Shown here: positions 63,231 to 64,000 of the stretch, piece after piece | Numbering within the stretch: position 1 is the stretch's first letter | How the letters are laid out: each line of letters begins with the position of its first letter | DNA from: Eutreptiella sp. 'Long Island Sound 2002' | Lineage: Eukaryota; Euglenozoa; Euglenophyceae; Eutreptiales; Eutreptiaceae | Direction: 5' to 3' | NCBI GenBank assembly: GCA_964036045.1 | Contig: OZ038402.1 | Coordinates: forward strand, 2,061,257-2,125,256 | Length of the DNA stretch: 64,000 bases | Made by a program: the position numbers and the translations under genes | Notes under the pieces: model-generated | Seen by the model: the letters and a program-made list of their open reading frames with translations, nothing else | What the model was told of the DNA's origin: nothing | The model's database searches: none

Positions 63231-63680
63231 GCTCGCAATTCAGCACGGTGCGCGCACTACTTCGTTCCGCCGTGTGTTGTCGCTGCGTCGTGTGGCTACG
63301 GGTCCGTGGTCGGGATACATGCTTTGGCCCAACAACCTAGCAACTGGTGGGCGGTTAGGTTGCTAGGCGGAGGACACCATCCGTCCGGAGGCATGCAAGC
63401 TCAGCACTGGACGCCCAACACCGCGGGGCGTCTACTTACCCATCGTGTATGCTCACGGTGCTCGCTTCAGCGGGGTTTGGGACCGCCATCTAGGAGGGTG
63501 TCACTTTTGAGTGCGCGTGGCCGCGTGTTGTGAACTTTGTTGTGGAAGCAGTTGGACGACCGTTGTGGTTGCTGTGCGGCATAGGGACGGGCCCATGGTG
63601 GTCTTGGTAGGCTGGGCCCCTGTCCCTTGGTGGTAAGCCGCTTGGGCGCCGGCGCGCCAAGCGCCTCATCCACGGGGCTA
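63231..63680. other. No gene confirmed
   Basis: Unique sequence with a minus-strand frame continuing from the candidate exon at 63741 down to about 63467 (reads LSPVDEALGAPAPKRLTTKG). It may be partly coding, but no donor can be fixed. Confidence 0.35.
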
Positions 63681-63688
63681 AGCCTGAC

Positions 63689-63741
63689 CGTGGGGTGAGT
63701 TTCTCCGTCTGCGCTAGGACGCCCTAACGGAGGGGTGACAC
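63689..63741 (-). CDS. Candidate upstream exon of the RRxS-repeat gene
   Basis: A (CCCT)n tract ends directly in CCTCCCCAG at 63742, and the minus strand then reads VTPPLGRPSADGETHPT in phase 1. A possible donor ACG|GTCAGG at 63688 leaves in phase 0, matching the exon at 61670; other donors further down (CCC|GTGGAT) also give phase 0. The pyrimidine tract plus AG resembles the other acceptors, but the coding evidence is short. Confidence 0.3.
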
Positions 63742-63742
63742 C

Positions 63743-63795
63743 TGGGGAGGGAGGGAGGGGAGGGGAGGGAGGGATGGATGGATGGATGGACGTGC
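63743..63795. repeat. (GGGA)n / (GGAT)n microsatellite
   Basis: GGGAGGGAGGGGAGGGGAGG followed by GGAT units. Sense-strand (CCCT)n abutting a candidate 3' splice site. Confidence 0.9.
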
Positions 63796-64000
63796 TACAC
63801 TGTTCCGGTGTGTTACACCGTCTGCTCAGGGTCCTTGCACTCGGGGTATTGTTGTGTGAGTTGCACTCTTGGCGATCATCCTCTCTAGGCTTCCGTCTTG
63901 CACCCACTCCCTCCTCACACACAGGCACGGCACTGCTCCGTTGAATACATCTGACATCCATGCAGCCATCCATCACACCTCAACATGTGCCGCTTGTGCT

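Overview
The window looks like GC-rich nuclear DNA of a unicellular eukaryote, probably a protist or alga. It has spliced genes with long introns, a non-LTR retrotransposon with a poly(A) tail, tRNA-derived SINE-like repeats, a hAT remnant, an LTR-type integrase remnant, and very many micro- and minisatellites and poly-G/poly-C runs. I cannot name the organism. The splice donors I can infer (often AG|GTCCG) are unlike the usual GTRAGT. Bacterial features such as operons are absent.

Layout. (1) 0.17-15.0 kb: a two-exon minus-strand gene encodes a 350-residue RRM protein. Its exons lie at 14984-14842 and 1083-174, and the junction rebuilds the RRM RNP1 motif. The 13.76-kb intron holds a near-complete LINE in antisense (about 1.7-12.05 kb: tandem 5' monomers, ORF1, APE endonuclease, reverse transcriptase, RNase H, CCHC, poly(A)). 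(2) 15-28.6 kb: no convincing host gene. It holds minisatellites, a small inverted-repeat transposon family in three diverged copies, tRNA-like SINE heads, an LTR integrase scrap and a fragment of the 3' end of SSU rRNA. (3) 28.6-42.1 kb: a minus-strand gene for a coiled-coil, IQ-motif, Ala/Arg/Pro-rich protein. Five exons (42069-41927, 36586-36355, 34030-33871, 32297-32227, 29905-28600) have phases that chain without a break. Every intron between them carries a satellite array. (4) 42-58 kb: a mosaic of segmental duplications. It includes five decayed copies of one exon, inverted duplications, a hAT transposase tail and a near-identical 3.42-kb unit present 2.2 times in tandem. (5) 58.7-64 kb: integrase remnant, then further minus-strand exons (63741?, 61670-61479, 60873-59780) of a Pro/Ser-rich protein with three RRxS(F/W)A repeats. 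The five exon copies in region 4 derive from the last of these exons. Phase agreement (2 to 2) allows regions 3 and 5 to be one gene with a 17.7-kb intron.

All host exons recognised are on the minus strand. Their introns are strongly CT-rich on the sense strand, and (CCCT)n arrays sit just before three or four of the 3' splice sites. All exon calls rest on reading frame, splice-phase agreement and motif recognition by eye; no transcript or database evidence was available.
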